A stretch of DNA of 64,000 nt from Hermodice carunculata (Eukaryota; Annelida; Polychaeta; Eunicida; Amphinomidae), in assembly GCA_964020975.1 (NCBI GenBank), contig OZ026622.1, positions 61,188,259 through 61,252,258 on the forward strand, written 5' to 3'. Every line of letters begins with the position of its first letter. Within the stretch, counting starts at the first letter, position 1. Shown piece after piece: positions 1-11,510 of this stretch. The notes beneath the pieces were generated by a model. That model did not search any database. It saw only the letters and a program-made list of their open reading frames with translations, and was not told the origin of the DNA. A program made the translations under genes and the position numbers.

Positions 1-855
1 TTAAATTGCATTATGCTTTGGTTTCTCCATATTTCACTCAATTTTACACTTCATGCGTTATCCCATATCCTTGTACAATAGACAAGATTACTAAAGTTAG
101 AATCTTTCCATTTTCAGGTTTTACATTACATACTTATCCTCTATTCCACAAATTTACATGACTCAAAATGTCAAAGTTTGAATGCCTATCTTACAAGCTT
201 GCTCATGTATTAAGTTAAATCTAATCGTGCTCTTGCTGTATTAAGAATTCTTTTTCCTGGGGTATCAAGTATTCATAACCTAATACTGGGTAAACATATG
301 ACATTTATATACAGGAAGTCAGGACTAACATAGGAAAGTTTTCCATAAATTCTCATGCACCATACAGTGTACACATGGAAAATTGTACCTACTCATAAAA
401 AATGTTACCTGAATCCATCTGTTCAAGATGCACCTGAAAGTATTTGTTTTGGGTCAACAATTCCTGGTATGTATTTGAATTCACTTTACGAAAATTGTGT
501 ATTTCTTTGATTTTCATTCCAGTAATTATTGTATGCTTATGTAATCAAATGTTCTCAGCTAGGAGGCACTATATGCCCCAAGGGGTTTCATTTCTCTTGC
601 TGAAAATCTTGTCATCTTTAAATATGTCCTAGTTATATAACATCCGTTTACTTATTTCGAGGTATGAATCTTTTTTCCCTTGTGCAATATATATTTCCGT
701 GTATGCATGATTTTAAGTAAATAAAAACACAATACAAAATTAAAGCCATACAACAAACCGATTACCAGGCGATTTTTTTTCTTGCTTTGTTGCCATCAAG
801 CACTCTTATATAAACTGCCAGTGGTACAGTTTCTTGCATTGACTTCAAAATGTGT
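1..855. other. Non-coding stretch, nothing recognised
   Basis: AT-rich sequence without a recognisable coding frame, RNA gene or clear repeat. The short open frames here are of a length expected by chance and look like no family I know. Confidence 0.5.
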
Positions 856-879
856 ACTGAGAAGTCTATAATTGTATCA

Positions 880-1330
880 AAACTAAACATGGCTGTTCAA
901 CACAATTTCCATGTAATGTTGGAGTACAACAGGGATATGGCTTTAGCCCTGGGCGCTTCAGTCACGTTAACCTGGCGAACTAGATACATCCAACATGCTA
1001 CTTACTATATGCAGGTGGCATTGTCCTGTGGGAAAGCAGTGCAGGTCTCCAGGTTGAACTCAATGGACTGGATAATTACCGAAAAAGTGGAAACCTTAAT
1101 AAAACAAGAGTCTCAATTCTTGACACAGGAGAACTTAAATTCCGAAACTGTCAGCTTTGTTATGAGAAGGTCGATATTAAAGTTCTAAAGAGTTATTGTC
1201 ACCCACGAATTAAACTGTTTTATTTCAACACTCATAGGAACAAAGCACTAGTTTTTAAACTTTCCCAAAGCTTGGTAGTGCTGTGGCAACTTATGCAAGC
1301 GAAGCTTGGGCCTTCTACATGTGATAGTCG
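880..1330 (+). mobile_element. LINE reverse-transcriptase remnant (RTE/Jockey-like)
   Basis: Translation in mixed frames gives a decayed non-LTR reverse transcriptase. Near 925-945 a GVQQGYG-like block matches the usual pre-catalytic VQQG.xLSP motif. At 1000-1022 the sequence reads CYLLYAGGIVLW, corresponding to the CLLYADDIVLL catalytic block with the two aspartates replaced by glycines. It is followed by a SSAGLQ..LN.L.NY..SG.LNKTRV segment (about 1030-1110), the usual post-catalytic region. A further stretch to about 1320 resembles the thumb region. The longest open frame here (850-1188) is not the RT frame for most of its length. The catalytic residues are lost, so it is inactive. The exact clade cannot be set by eye. 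Confidence 0.6.
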
Positions 1331-1945
1331 ATCCAGAGTAAACAATTTTCGTAGTGTGTGAAAGTGCAACAGAGCAACTCCATATAAATGTCTGTCTTTG
1401 CTGGACGTCCACCGAGAGTTCTGCATCGCTGCTGAGATATATGAATTGCCAGCTACCCTTATTAAGTAACTGTTATAGTGAACATAAGAAAATCAAAACA
1501 AAAATTGTATGGATCTCTGGCTAAAAAGATCAATTCGAATAAATCTCAATAGTTCAAAATTTTGGTCGAAAATAGCTTTCATGAGATCAGAAAGCCGTGT
1601 TTAGAGAATCCCCTCCTGAAATAGGTGGTGATTCTTTGGTAAACAATGAACTAAAAAAAGCTCTTCAATAGTAATTGTGCTAAAGAATGCTCGTGAAAAA
1701 ATTCTGAGGTAAAGTGTCTAATCCTGTTCAGTCTGTTCTTATAAACAATGCCGAAGAACAACGGGAGAAAGATTGTGTTTCTCTTATGAAGATACACAAA
1801 GCAAATGCCAAGGATATTACCCCTAAAGTAGCGAAGGCTTGCTCAGCTGTTGCCAGTTAATCATTGTGTATGGTCTTTTAATATAATTTCCTACAAAGTG
1901 GATCATTTCTGCAAGATTACAAAGTATGAGTATACAACCTCACAC
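1331..1945. other. Non-coding stretch between two LINE remnants
   Basis: No clear coding signal. It may hold further decayed LINE sequence upstream of the RT block that starts near 1950, but I cannot align it to a motif. Confidence 0.4.
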
Positions 1946-2219
1946 AAAAGAAAATGCAGCCAACTAACAGAAAAATACCACCCCATGGCCCCTCCTTCTT
2001 GTCCCAGCAAGATATTCGAAAGATGTGTTTTCAAAATAATTTCTAACCATTGTATCAAATATAATATCATCCTGTCTCTCAATTACTGGAAAGTTACGAC
2101 GTAGTACTTGAAGCAATGGACCGTGAAATTCGCTTTTTTTTGGATATTTCTAGCGCTTCTGATCGTGTATGGCATAAAACTTTCCTTCATAACCTTCATA
2201 AAATAGGTATTAGACAATA

Positions 2220-2336
2220 GTTTATAATGTTCCAGATTCATAAATATCACAAACACGATGTAGGCCTACTTTCTTCTTTTGCTGTAAACTCAGCTGACTG
2301 ACAAGTCAGGAGAACCAAAAAGAGATAGGCCCACCA
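2220..2336 (+). repeat. Direct repeat, copy 1 (about 117 bp)
   Basis: Similar at most positions to 2706-2823, from GTTTATAATGTTC to the CCACCA/CTACCA end. The two copies sit 486 bp apart and bracket the foreign DNA inside the LINE remnant. Both contain GTAGGCCTAC and CAGCTGACTGACAAGTCAGG. Confidence 0.8.
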
Positions 2337-2344
2337 GTCTGTCT

Positions 2345-2556
2345 GTGGTTAATGAAGAATATTTCAAAGGTTGAGAGGACCGTTTTGAGACCACCAGTTG
2401 CCTTTTCCTAGTGACTGCCTATCTCACATCAGGACTGAAATTTATTTCTTCACATTGGTATTGGAAGATGAGTGTTGATGCTTTGGTATCTCGTGAATCT
2501 TTTTGTTATCATGGTTGGGTTTGAAATTTACGAGTATGGGTCATGTTTTTCTGTAT

Positions 2557-2560
<4 letters not shown>
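2345..2560 (+). repeat. Dispersed repeat shared with 55325-55540
   Basis: The segment beginning TTAATGAAGAATATTTCAAA and continuing through CACATTGGTATTGG and GTTGATG aligns with 55330-55530, including a shared ATGGGT.ATGTTTTTC near the end. About 30 of 34 positions agree in the best block. Family unknown; it is part of the insert in the LINE remnant. Confidence 0.6.

Positions 2561-2561
<1 letters not shown>

Positions 2562-2642
<81 letters not shown>
2562..2642. repeat. (AT)n microsatellite
   Basis: About 40 uninterrupted AT dinucleotides. Open frames across it translate to IYIYIY and are artefacts. Confidence 0.97.
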
Positions 2643-2705
2643 CATTCGCTATGCTGCGCTGTGGGCTGTGTTCTCCGAATCACAGTTATAATTGAGGTAG
2701 AGTGT

Positions 2706-2823
2706 GTTTATAATGTTCAAGGTTCATAAATATAACAAAAACGACGTAGGCCTACATTCTTCTTTTGCTATAAAGTCAGCTGACTGACAAGTCAGGAGTA
2801 CAAAAAACAAATTAAGCCTACCA
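2706..2823 (+). repeat. Direct repeat, copy 2 (about 118 bp)
   Basis: Partner of 2220-2336. It directly precedes the point where LINE RT sequence resumes. Confidence 0.8.
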
Positions 2824-3470
2824 GGTCTTTTTTTGGCAGAAGTAATAAAATAAAGTTTGGGGTTGTTAGGCCTGGTTCAAAATCTATTCGACAGGAGACG
2901 ACAACGTGTTGTAATAGACAGACAATCTTCATCTTGAAAAACCATAATAGCAGGCTTGCCCAGGGATCGATTTGGGGAGCTCTGTGGTTTTATATATATA
3001 TATATACACTAATGACATTTCCAGGATAAATCAGTCGACTCAAGTATTCGACTATTTGGCGATGATGCGTTGCTTTAAATCAAAGCTGATCAAGAACAAG
3101 AAGTAGCTACAGTTTGACCCTTAACGATAATCTTCCTTTATCAGTGTCGGCTGATCAATGGTTGATCAGTTTCAATAAAATTAATACATTCTTCCTGACA
3201 AATTCAGAATCCCAAAGATGAAAATTTCTATGTTTTTCCTGAAACCAAATCTGTGTTTCTACTCATCTTAACACCTTGGCGTAACTTTATCTTCTGACTG
3301 TTCCTGGACAAACTACCTCGATAATGTATATGTAGAGGCAACATAACGTCTAACTGACTTCATGGCATAAAATTCATATCCTCAGAAGAAAATCCCTGGA
3401 GCGAATTTATTCTGTATTCACGCCCATAGGCAGATGATCTTGAAAATAGCCTGAATACAAACTATCATTA

Positions 3471-3833
3471 ATTCCCATCATTATATGGGTGGCCCATGCT
3501 TGGTCTCAGTAGCAGTGCCTTTGAACACCACCGAACCCCTCTGTTTGCTGCCGAAAGCAAATATTCTAGTGATGGCAACCCAACTCTATTCCGGGCTGTG
3601 CAGCCTCATCCAGCGCCGCAGTAGGAGCCAGTGCTCCATGATAAAGCGTCCACCCGTGACAACATGCCCTGGGCGTAAAACGGCACTATATCATAGACTC
3701 GTTCTGTGATAGTGTGTCCCCCGTGATATCCTGGACACCTTAGAACTGTTATTTTCCTGAAAATAACAGAATGGAACTTTGCATATTTTTTTTATTGTAG
3801 TTCACCTGAGAATTGAGCTGCCGCATTTCGAGG
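3471..3833. other. Non-coding stretch, nothing recognised
   Basis: Somewhat less AT-rich than its neighbours (3485-3720) but with no recognisable product. The open frame at 3485-3709 (74 residues) resembles nothing I know. Confidence 0.4.
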
Positions 3834-3950
3834 CACATGGACGAAATGACTGTAGGGGCCGGGGGCTGTTGAGGTCATTTACTGAGTAAGCCACGTCAGC
3901 CTCTGATGCAGATTGACCTCCACACACCCGCCAGTCATTTCGTCCATGTG
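3834..3950. repeat. Inverted repeat with perfect 18-bp arms
   Basis: CACATGGACGAAATGACT at 3834-3851 is the exact reverse complement of 3933-3950, with 81 bp between. Inside, TTGAGGTCA and TGACCTCCA can pair as well, so the whole block may fold as an imperfect hairpin. It could be a small non-autonomous foldback element. No target duplication was recognised. Confidence 0.75.
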
Positions 3951-4699
3951 GATCAATATATAGCCGTTCAATACTTATATGTACATTTATTTGAATAAAT
4001 ATCAGTTTAAAATCTGCCAAAAATTGTTATAATCGTGCTAAATTCACAACAACTTCGTTGAATTGAGAGTAAACAGGTTAGACAGAACAATAATAACAAA
4101 GTATGACGTCAAACTGTTATCAGACACTAACACATAAAATATAGTTCTTGACAGACACATTTTATTCAATCGATTCTTTTTTTTTTCGATTTTGAATAAG
4201 CATAGAGTGAGAATCTGATTGTTAACAATGAACGTTAAAGGATGAAAATACCATCGCTGTGCCCAAATTAGAAAAAAAATATGCCACTAAACTGGCGGAT
4301 ATGCCAGGAATTAATTACAGGTGTGATACGGCTTTATGTTTAAGGCTGCAGCATTTTAAACAGTCAGCAATTACCGGTGACAATGTTAAATGTGCAATTG
4401 TGGGAAAGTGGAATTGCAAATTGTGCCGGCTGACATCGTTTGATTTGATACAGACAACGGATTTATTGATTTCAAGGCAGCATTAAGCACGACTTCAGTA
4501 GAATATGAAGACAATCGAGATATTTGAGGGTCAGGGGGAACAAGTTGAAAATTACTGGGTTTGCCAGCAACATGGTTGTAGGGCCATGTCATGAGGTAAA
4601 ATGTGGTGCCAGAGGCCTTTTGTTCGTCTAAAGTCAAGTTGATTCTAATCGCTTCTCTATCTTTCCCTATTCACACATTTATATAAATAGGTAGCTGCA
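3951..4699. other. Non-coding stretch, nothing recognised
   Basis: AT-rich sequence with no convincing coding or RNA signal. Confidence 0.4.
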
Positions 4700-5525
4700 G
4701 CGTTCGTGCTAAAGTGCCCCACAACAAAACATAAAGGTGGACACTTAATTATGAAGATGTCTCCCAAGAGTAATTATTTTAACTTTGCCAGAAGAAGCTG
4801 GTTATCAAGAGTGGGCAGTTTTTCATGGGCAGTCATTTGTCTGTTGAAAATTGGCCCCACAAATCTAATTATAAAGTACAAAGCTTCATCATGAGCTGGC
4901 CCCTATTTTATGAAGAGATCTCCTCGAAAATATATACAGCAACTAGTTCAAATAAGCCATAAAAAAGGCACTGCATGGTTACTACTGAGTTGACACTTTT
5001 ATCATGGGCGGTCATAAGCCTCTGACAAAGCGCCTTACAACTCTAATCATGAAAAAGGGCACTTTATCTGTAGTTGACATTCATGAAGATGTCAAACCTA
5101 AAATATGTAAAATACATGCAAGTAATTTACCTCAGTCAGAACAAATGCACTTGATACTAGGGGTCCAAACTTTATCATGGGCAGTCATAAACCTGTGGTG
5201 AAAGGCCACACCACCATAATGATAAAGTGAGACACTTTATTAGGAGTAGACACCTATTTAAGAGATATCACCTGTGAAGTGTCTACAAGAAGTAGTTTCA
5301 CTTAGAACCAAAGCACTGCTCACTAGGGATGGACACTTTCAATGCGAAGTCTTAAGCCTGTGAGAAAGTGCCCACAACTCGAACAATGAAGGGCGAACTT
5401 TGTCCTGATAAGGGCCAGAAGCATCAAGATGTCTCCCCTGAATCTGTGCAGTAACTACTTAAAGTTAACCAGAACAAAAGCACCGGTTAATAGGAATGGA
5501 CACTTTATCATGGGCGATAATGTGG
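4700..5525 (+). repeat. Diverged tandem array, unit about 165-180 bp, 4-5 copies
   Basis: The anchor TTTATCATGGGC(A/G)GTCATAA recurs, with changes, at 4823, 5002, 5175, 5339 and 5508, giving spacings of 179, 173, 164 and 169 bp. Other shared pieces are GAAGATGTCTCCC, ACAACTCTAATNATGAA and CAGTAACTA. The copies are old and heavily diverged. I do not recognise the family; a decayed satellite-like tandem repeat is the plain reading. Confidence 0.75.
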
Positions 5526-7320
5526 AAAATTATTTTTGACTAACTTGTGGTCAGTACTTTTATCTGCTGAATGACAGAGTGATTCCAGCAAACTTGGCTG
5601 GTTGTCATCGGCTAATGCTTGTGTACCATTTCACGTTTTCCGTCACATAGCTTTCCAGTTTTCTTTTGAATGTACAAGGCAACAATTTTTCTTTGTAAGC
5701 ATACAGACATATCTTTTCTTTCTTTTTCTGCTTTTTTGCCTTCCTCCTCGTCCTTCTGCAGGTAGTGCTTAGCCTGGCAGGCAAGGCACCCAACTAGTGT
5801 GTCCAGATTGGTTCTGTAAGCTATCCTGATTTTAGTGACAGTGAAGCTGACCTGACACTAGTATATTTACTAGAGTTGCCATACCTATTATATGTAATAT
5901 GATCAATATAACTTGTTTTTGAATTTTTGACACCTTCATCCAACTTGAAATGCATGTTGGTTGGAATGCCTGTTGATATTTCCAAGGCAGAAATTCCATT
6001 AACAATTATATCCAGAAAAAGGAAAAAATTCCAATGCATCCCCCCCCCCAAGCCAGTTCATCTAGAGCTTGCTTTGCTTCTTGTCTCCATCAAAATTCAA
6101 TTTGTAATACAGACACAAAGGGAAATATTCTGAGCATTACAAGATTTTCATATTTTGAAGGCATACAGACAGATTTGCTGACAAGCAAATAACATTTTCT
6201 GGTTTATTTTGTATCGGACAAAATGACATTCAATCATTGGAAAATTGTGCCTGTATGGTTATGTTAAGTGTATTTTAAGAGATTATCTCAATGTTTAATT
6301 GAGTCTGTGTGCACGTACAGACTTTGTGTTGTTGCAACATTTTTCCTTACTCTTTCCATCTCCTATTTCTTTCTGTCTTTCTGCTTCATCTTGTGTGCAG
6401 CTTTTCTCAAAAGAGACTATAGCTAGATATTCAAACTGGTGCATGGCCATAGCCCTACAATTAAGGTTGATCATCTGATTTGGAACAATTTGACATTGTC
6501 ATATTTTTACAAATTAGAATAAAATTGATCGAAAAAGTTCTATCCTTCATATTTTCAAAACTACTTAAGATTGACGTGCCATTCCAAGTTCTAGGTACGG
6601 GTTTGTTATAGACACCTCCTATGGCATAAAAACAAAAGTTGAAGAATTTCAATTTATGTTAAATTCACTGCATTTCCCTCATAATACACTCCTCTTGTAC
6701 CACAACATGTACCAGCTAGATACTGTAATCAACTTCCATGTTGTGCAACCCTTTTGTATGTATAGTTAATTAGCTTGCATTTTCAAACCCTGTCTCCCTG
6801 GCAACTTACTAGCCACAGTATGCTTAGTGTCTGCTTACTGAAAGGCTAAGGTATTGCAGTAAGTGGGAAACAAGAGGGCGCAAAGGGTTTAATAATAAAA
6901 TGGAAAAAGTTCTGGGTTACATTGATTGCACCTAAGGAGGAGCAGGTGAATGGACGTTTCTGAATGTTTATGTCTTGGCAAATGTGCTGGATCAGAGAAC
7001 GACACAGGTTAAGACAGGTTTAATACTGGGGAAAGTAACCGAACCAAGAGGGTAGTTAGAAGGCCGATACATTGTGTGAAGTATGCTTTTTATGCTATTT
7101 TTAGTATTATCATTTATTTTCCATTCAGTGACGAATTCAATAATGTGCGGGAAAAGGTTTTAAAAACCTACAGAAGCCGTTCCTAAGATTTTAGTCGTTT
7201 GATTTTTATTTAGCATATACAGTGGTGTCATTCGTGTTGTATTTATGGCTCCGAATTTCTAGTTTTTTCGGAATCTTGGACTGGACATTTCTGGAAAGTT
7301 TAAATTACCAGGCCCTGATT
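5526..7320. other. Non-coding stretch, nothing recognised
   Basis: Short scattered frames of up to about 76 residues occur on both strands without family resemblance. A C-run lies near 6041-6050. Confidence 0.4.
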
Positions 7321-7324
7321 CTGA

Positions 7325-7625
7325 AGAACGGTCCTGGAATGAACCGCACAGAGGGGTCCAGTCGTACATGACTTATTCATTCATTCATTTAGGAAAGAAT
7401 TGCACAATTTCTAGGCGGAGCTGTGTGGAAGTGCTAAACGGCAGAGTGCATAATGTACCGAAGTTGTTCAGTTTACGCGATTGTTCTGGTTATATAAAGA
7501 TTTCCAAGAATGGTCCTGAAATTGTGCCATGCAGACGGGTCCAGTCATATTTCCTTCATTTACAACAGAATAAGCACAAATTTGTAGACGGAGCTGTGTC
7601 GAAGTGCTGAACGACAAAGTAAAAT
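7325..7625 (+). repeat. Tandem duplication, period about 173-184 bp
   Basis: GAA.GGTCCTG, GGGTCCAGTC (7354 and 7537) and CGGAGCTGTGT.GAAGTGCT (7416 and 7589) occur twice in the same order. Two diverged copies of unknown origin. Confidence 0.7.
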
Positions 7626-7649
7626 GTTGCGAAGTTCCGAGTTATAACC

Positions 7650-9975
7650 CCCCCTCCCCGAATTCTTCAGAGTGTTTAAAGTAGTGACGGATTAGCCACC
7701 TTTTGCTCATCATAATAAAGCCCACTTTGCATGCTTCCAGTTTTCACGTTGATATTTTCATATGAAAAGGGTCAGAGAACTAATTTAAAAGGAGCCCTAT
7801 AAGTTAGTGGCTGGGTTGCATCGCCGGAAAACCGGATGATGGTTTGGTAAAGAAGCTCGCTGCAAGAAATTTTTGCCGTAGCCCCGACATTGACATATTT
7901 ATGTTTCGGTGTTAACACATTGTTTTTCCAATACTTTGTTTTCTTCTTTACAGCCTATTTTGTCAGAAATTATTTTTCGCACACCTTACACCGATAAATG
8001 AAAATGTTTCACTGTTATTCATATGGCTTTGGAATTAAGCACCTGGTTTGGAATAGCGAGCATGTAGACAGCTGTAGAATCTTATGATGACTAGGGACAC
8101 TTTGAACAAGATAAATGAAGTATGTGTCAACCTTTCTTTAAAGTAGTAGGTTTGTCTTACAGTAGCATCTAATTGAGCATGAATTTGCTTTCGAAGCAAA
8201 TCTTTTCTTGTTTCTTGTACGTACCAAACTGGTGGACTTGACTACAGAAAACTAGGGCCTAGTCTGTAAAACGCAAACAGAAATAGGCTGTTGGTCTTTC
8301 GTTAGAATCAAGTGAGAATATTTAATGAAGGTACGGCTAAATGAAGCAGTTTTGTGCAACCCAAAGCTTGTATTGTAGCCCTCGTTTTGGGAAGGGGTTG
8401 GCTGCAGCTGCAGACGCGCCATCCTTTCGTGTGCAATCATACTAGAATAATGTTGGCAGCCAATAGCGGACCACAGTTCCGTCAATAGGCGAGCACCAGA
8501 TGGCGACACTATTTGCTCAGTTGTATTTTTTGAGGTCTTGGACGACCGGCAAATGGCCTAACCATTAGCCCAGCTGACAGCAGAGTTGTGATTGGCTTAT
8601 TGACCATCCCATACGGTATGTACAGAAATAGTCTGCAAATTGCCAAATACAATCTTTTCAAGACACTGACATATATCTGGATAGATATAGCCATGTCAGG
8701 TTTCTTGAAAAACAAAGTTACATAAACGTTCATGTAGGTGCATGATGTGCCAGGGCAGGTGAGAACTAATTGATGGTGATGGACAAATATGTCACCTCTA
8801 CCAGGGCACAATTCATACACTTGTAAAAAGCCAGCATCCATGTGTATTTTTGATGTTTTTCCAATAATTTGTTGGTCGCTGCCAGCAAACAATTTATGAA
8901 ATTTTGGGGGGACTTCATCAGGATTTGATTGTAATTTGCCACAGATACAACGGGCACAGTCTCCTCCGCTGAAGTTTCGGAAGTAGTAGTCCTAATCGTA
9001 TGTGGCATATGAAGTCGTATGACCAAGTTATACCATTCAGTATGGTGATCAATGAATGCATGGGCAGTTTCGAAAGATAACAAAAGAAAATTTCGTCCAC
9101 ATGTATCTTTACTCTGAAAGTAGCAATTCAAGTTTTAAAACCAACATTCTATGTGAAAACTGTGGAACTTTTTTGCTCCACTGGTTTCATAATGTTGAAC
9201 CCAGCTTTCAATGATGTATGTAAATCTATACAAAGTACAACAATTAAGTGGTTGCGTTTTTAGCGGTCATCAACTGCGACGTAAGCTACATGGTTCACAG
9301 AGGCAAAACGGGATAATTTCCATCATTTGCCGTGATAATCCGAGACCTACAAGATGATCCCAAAGACGTTCCAAAATGAAGTATGCACTCTAGAGGGCAT
9401 TTCTGTCAACATTTCTTAAAATCGGAAGTGGGGATGGCCCAATTATGGTGTTTAAATAGTATACGATGTCTCTTTTTTGTAAAATACAATTCCTATCAGC
9501 AAAGTTTCCTCGAACATTTCAGAAAAGCAACATTGTCATCAATACTACATTGTATGCATATACTGCCTGTTCCATTCTTTGGGCTTTTTTTGCCTACCAT
9601 TCTTCACTGCTGTGTGATTTTTTTCTTTACTATTTGGGGTGTCACTGCATGATAAAGGAAACAAATCCATCTATCACTACAAAATTTAACGTCATAACGC
9701 ATGCATATATGGACTATTTCAGTTGCATGACATAAAATCGTAAATTGGCGGTCCACATTGGTCCCATTTCCGTTTTGACAAAGAAAATCCTCATTTTCCG
9801 ATTTCAGAAAAAAGAAAGTAAAAATAAATAAAAGCTAAATAGATAAATAAAATCATTTACTACAAGATACAACATTAACATGGCTAATGTGTTGATGTAC
9901 ATCGAGATGCCTCAGACAAGCACTCGGTGCAAATAAGTTTTAACAAACTATGTGTTGCTAGCATTGAGTAAGCTA
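7650..9975. other. Non-coding stretch with unassigned open frames
   Basis: The longest frames are on the minus strand at 8509-8892 (127 residues) and 8766-9131 (121 residues). They overlap in different frames and resemble no family I recognise. They could be chance or part of an old element. I see no RNA gene or strong repeat here. Confidence 0.4.
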
Positions 9976-9979
9976 AGCC

Positions 9980-10700
9980 TAAATTGAAACTGTATTTATA
10001 AAAGCCATAAGCCCTTCGCCTTTCTGAAGTGACTGGGAATAAATTAACATACCATGGTTGACGGTTTGTGTACTTGTTATCATTATTTTGAAAGGGCCAA
10101 TTGACTCATCATTAGCTATAAGATTAATAAACAACATTACAATTAAATGAAATTCAAAGTAGAAAAACTTGTATCTATTTAAAATGTGCTGTTTTGGAGC
10201 ATTTCTAAATTTAAGACTATTTGGTATGTTTCTTAGATTACTGGGTAGATGGTTCCATAGGTAGAGATCCATGAATTTTGCCATATCATGCCTATGTGTG
10301 ATTTTTATTCCGGGAATTTAGATTTTCCTTTTATATTATACTGATGAATGTGCTGCTCGGCATGAAGTAAGTTTTATCAGTTGAAGGTAATTCAGTTGTT
10401 TGTGTACAAAATTTGTAATCACGTATTCATAAATATGTTCAACCTTTAACACTCCTAATTGACTGTGTATAAAATCTGTAGAGGTTCTCGGGTGTTTATA
10501 TAAGAGAAGTTTTAATAACTTACTTCGTAAAGCTTGTATTTTATTGAGATTTATTTTGGAGGTTTTGCCATATATTTCAATTCAGTATGGGATTCTTGAG
10601 AAAATAAATGAGTAATATTGTACTCTTACACAGCGTGCTGGAATATGATTTTTCATATACTTTAAACAGTACAGATGCTTAAACAGGTCAACCTACCTCA
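9980..10700 (-). mobile_element. LINE 3' fragment (L2/CR1-like RT C-terminal region)
   Basis: Minus-strand translation from about 10690 downwards gives LKYMKNHIPARCVRVQYY, SFIFSRIPY.IEIYG, KINLNKIQALRSKLLKLLLY, a STDFIHSQLGVLKVEHIYEY block and finally WNHLPSNLRNIPNSLKFRN near 10200. This order is typical of the region after the RT catalytic domain in L2/CR1-like LINEs, ending in the WN.LP.....I....FK block. Stops and frameshifts interrupt it and no upstream RT core is seen, so it is a 5'-truncated dead copy. The frame at 9979-10284 (101 residues) is its terminal part. Confidence 0.75.
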
Positions 10701-11284
10701 AAGGGTCTGCCACTGGTCGCGTCAAGCAGCTGGGCGCTTAAGGCAGGTAAAATATACATTCGAGGGAGCTGGGACTGATCCATTATGGCAGGTGGGCACT
10801 TACTAGAGGAAGCTATAGGCTCATGGTTAGGTTCGACTGTAGATTTTGGATGGGTCAATTTTGCAAAGAACACAGTGAGTAACTCGGAAACTTCCCATGT
10901 ACCCTGGCTGCAGGGATGCAAACATTCACAGTGTCATTTCAGGGGCAAGAAGTCAAGACTACCAGGGACAGAAAATAAAAGATTAAAGCTGCAAATACTC
11001 ATTTTTGATGAGAGCCCATTCATCATAAATTGGTCAAATGTTTCAGCTAATTTCAAGGATTGTCCCTAATGAGGGGTAGTTGACATATCTGTTGCTGCCA
11101 GATTTCCTGCTCAAATCTTTCTAAACTGACGATTGGCAAATACTAAGCGAGTTTGACATGTAAATTTTTTATTTTCGTTCTTTCTTTCTTCTTTGATTTT
11201 TTGTATAAGATTAATACCTGACGGTCTGCCAGCGTTTCTAAGAGAAAACATCCACCCCCCATAAAAACAACGAAACTAATAAAA
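10701..11284. other. Non-coding stretch, nothing recognised
   Basis: Two short frames overlap on opposite strands (10688-10921 and 10785-11069). Neither resembles a known product. Confidence 0.4.

Positions 11285-11510
<226 letters not shown>

Larger units (their letters stand above)
1950..3470 (+). mobile_element. LINE reverse-transcriptase remnant (CR1/Jockey group), with foreign insert
   Basis: RT blocks occur in order on the plus strand. Near 1960-2060 a YHPMAPPSCPSKIFERCVF block matches the NYRPISLLPVLSKVFERCVF motif. At 2140-2213 LDISSASDRVWHKTFLHNL matches LDISKAFDRVWHEGLLHKL. At 2890-2920 RRQRVVIDRQSS matches the RRQRVVIDGQSS motif. At about 2958-2990 AQGSIWGALWF matches PQGSILGPLLF. 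At about 3045-3075 RLFGDDALL matches the RLFADDTLL catalytic block, aspartates retained. RRKSLERIY near 3385 matches a post-RT block. Frames shift repeatedly and there are stops, so it is dead. About 640 bp of unrelated DNA (roughly 2214-2855) lies where RT blocks should be about 50 bp apart. Confidence 0.75.

Noticed and set aside
2472-2729. Open frames translating to long IYIYIY or SIYLSIYL or MYVCMYVC repeats (also near 11238, 19025, 21594, 23789, 53149, 54362)
   Set aside because: They are readings of (AT)n, (GATA)n and (TATG)n microsatellites, not proteins.
8509-9131. Two overlapping minus-strand frames of 127 and 121 residues
   Set aside because: They use different frames over the same DNA and show no recognised domain. 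Possibly old element DNA, but unsupported.
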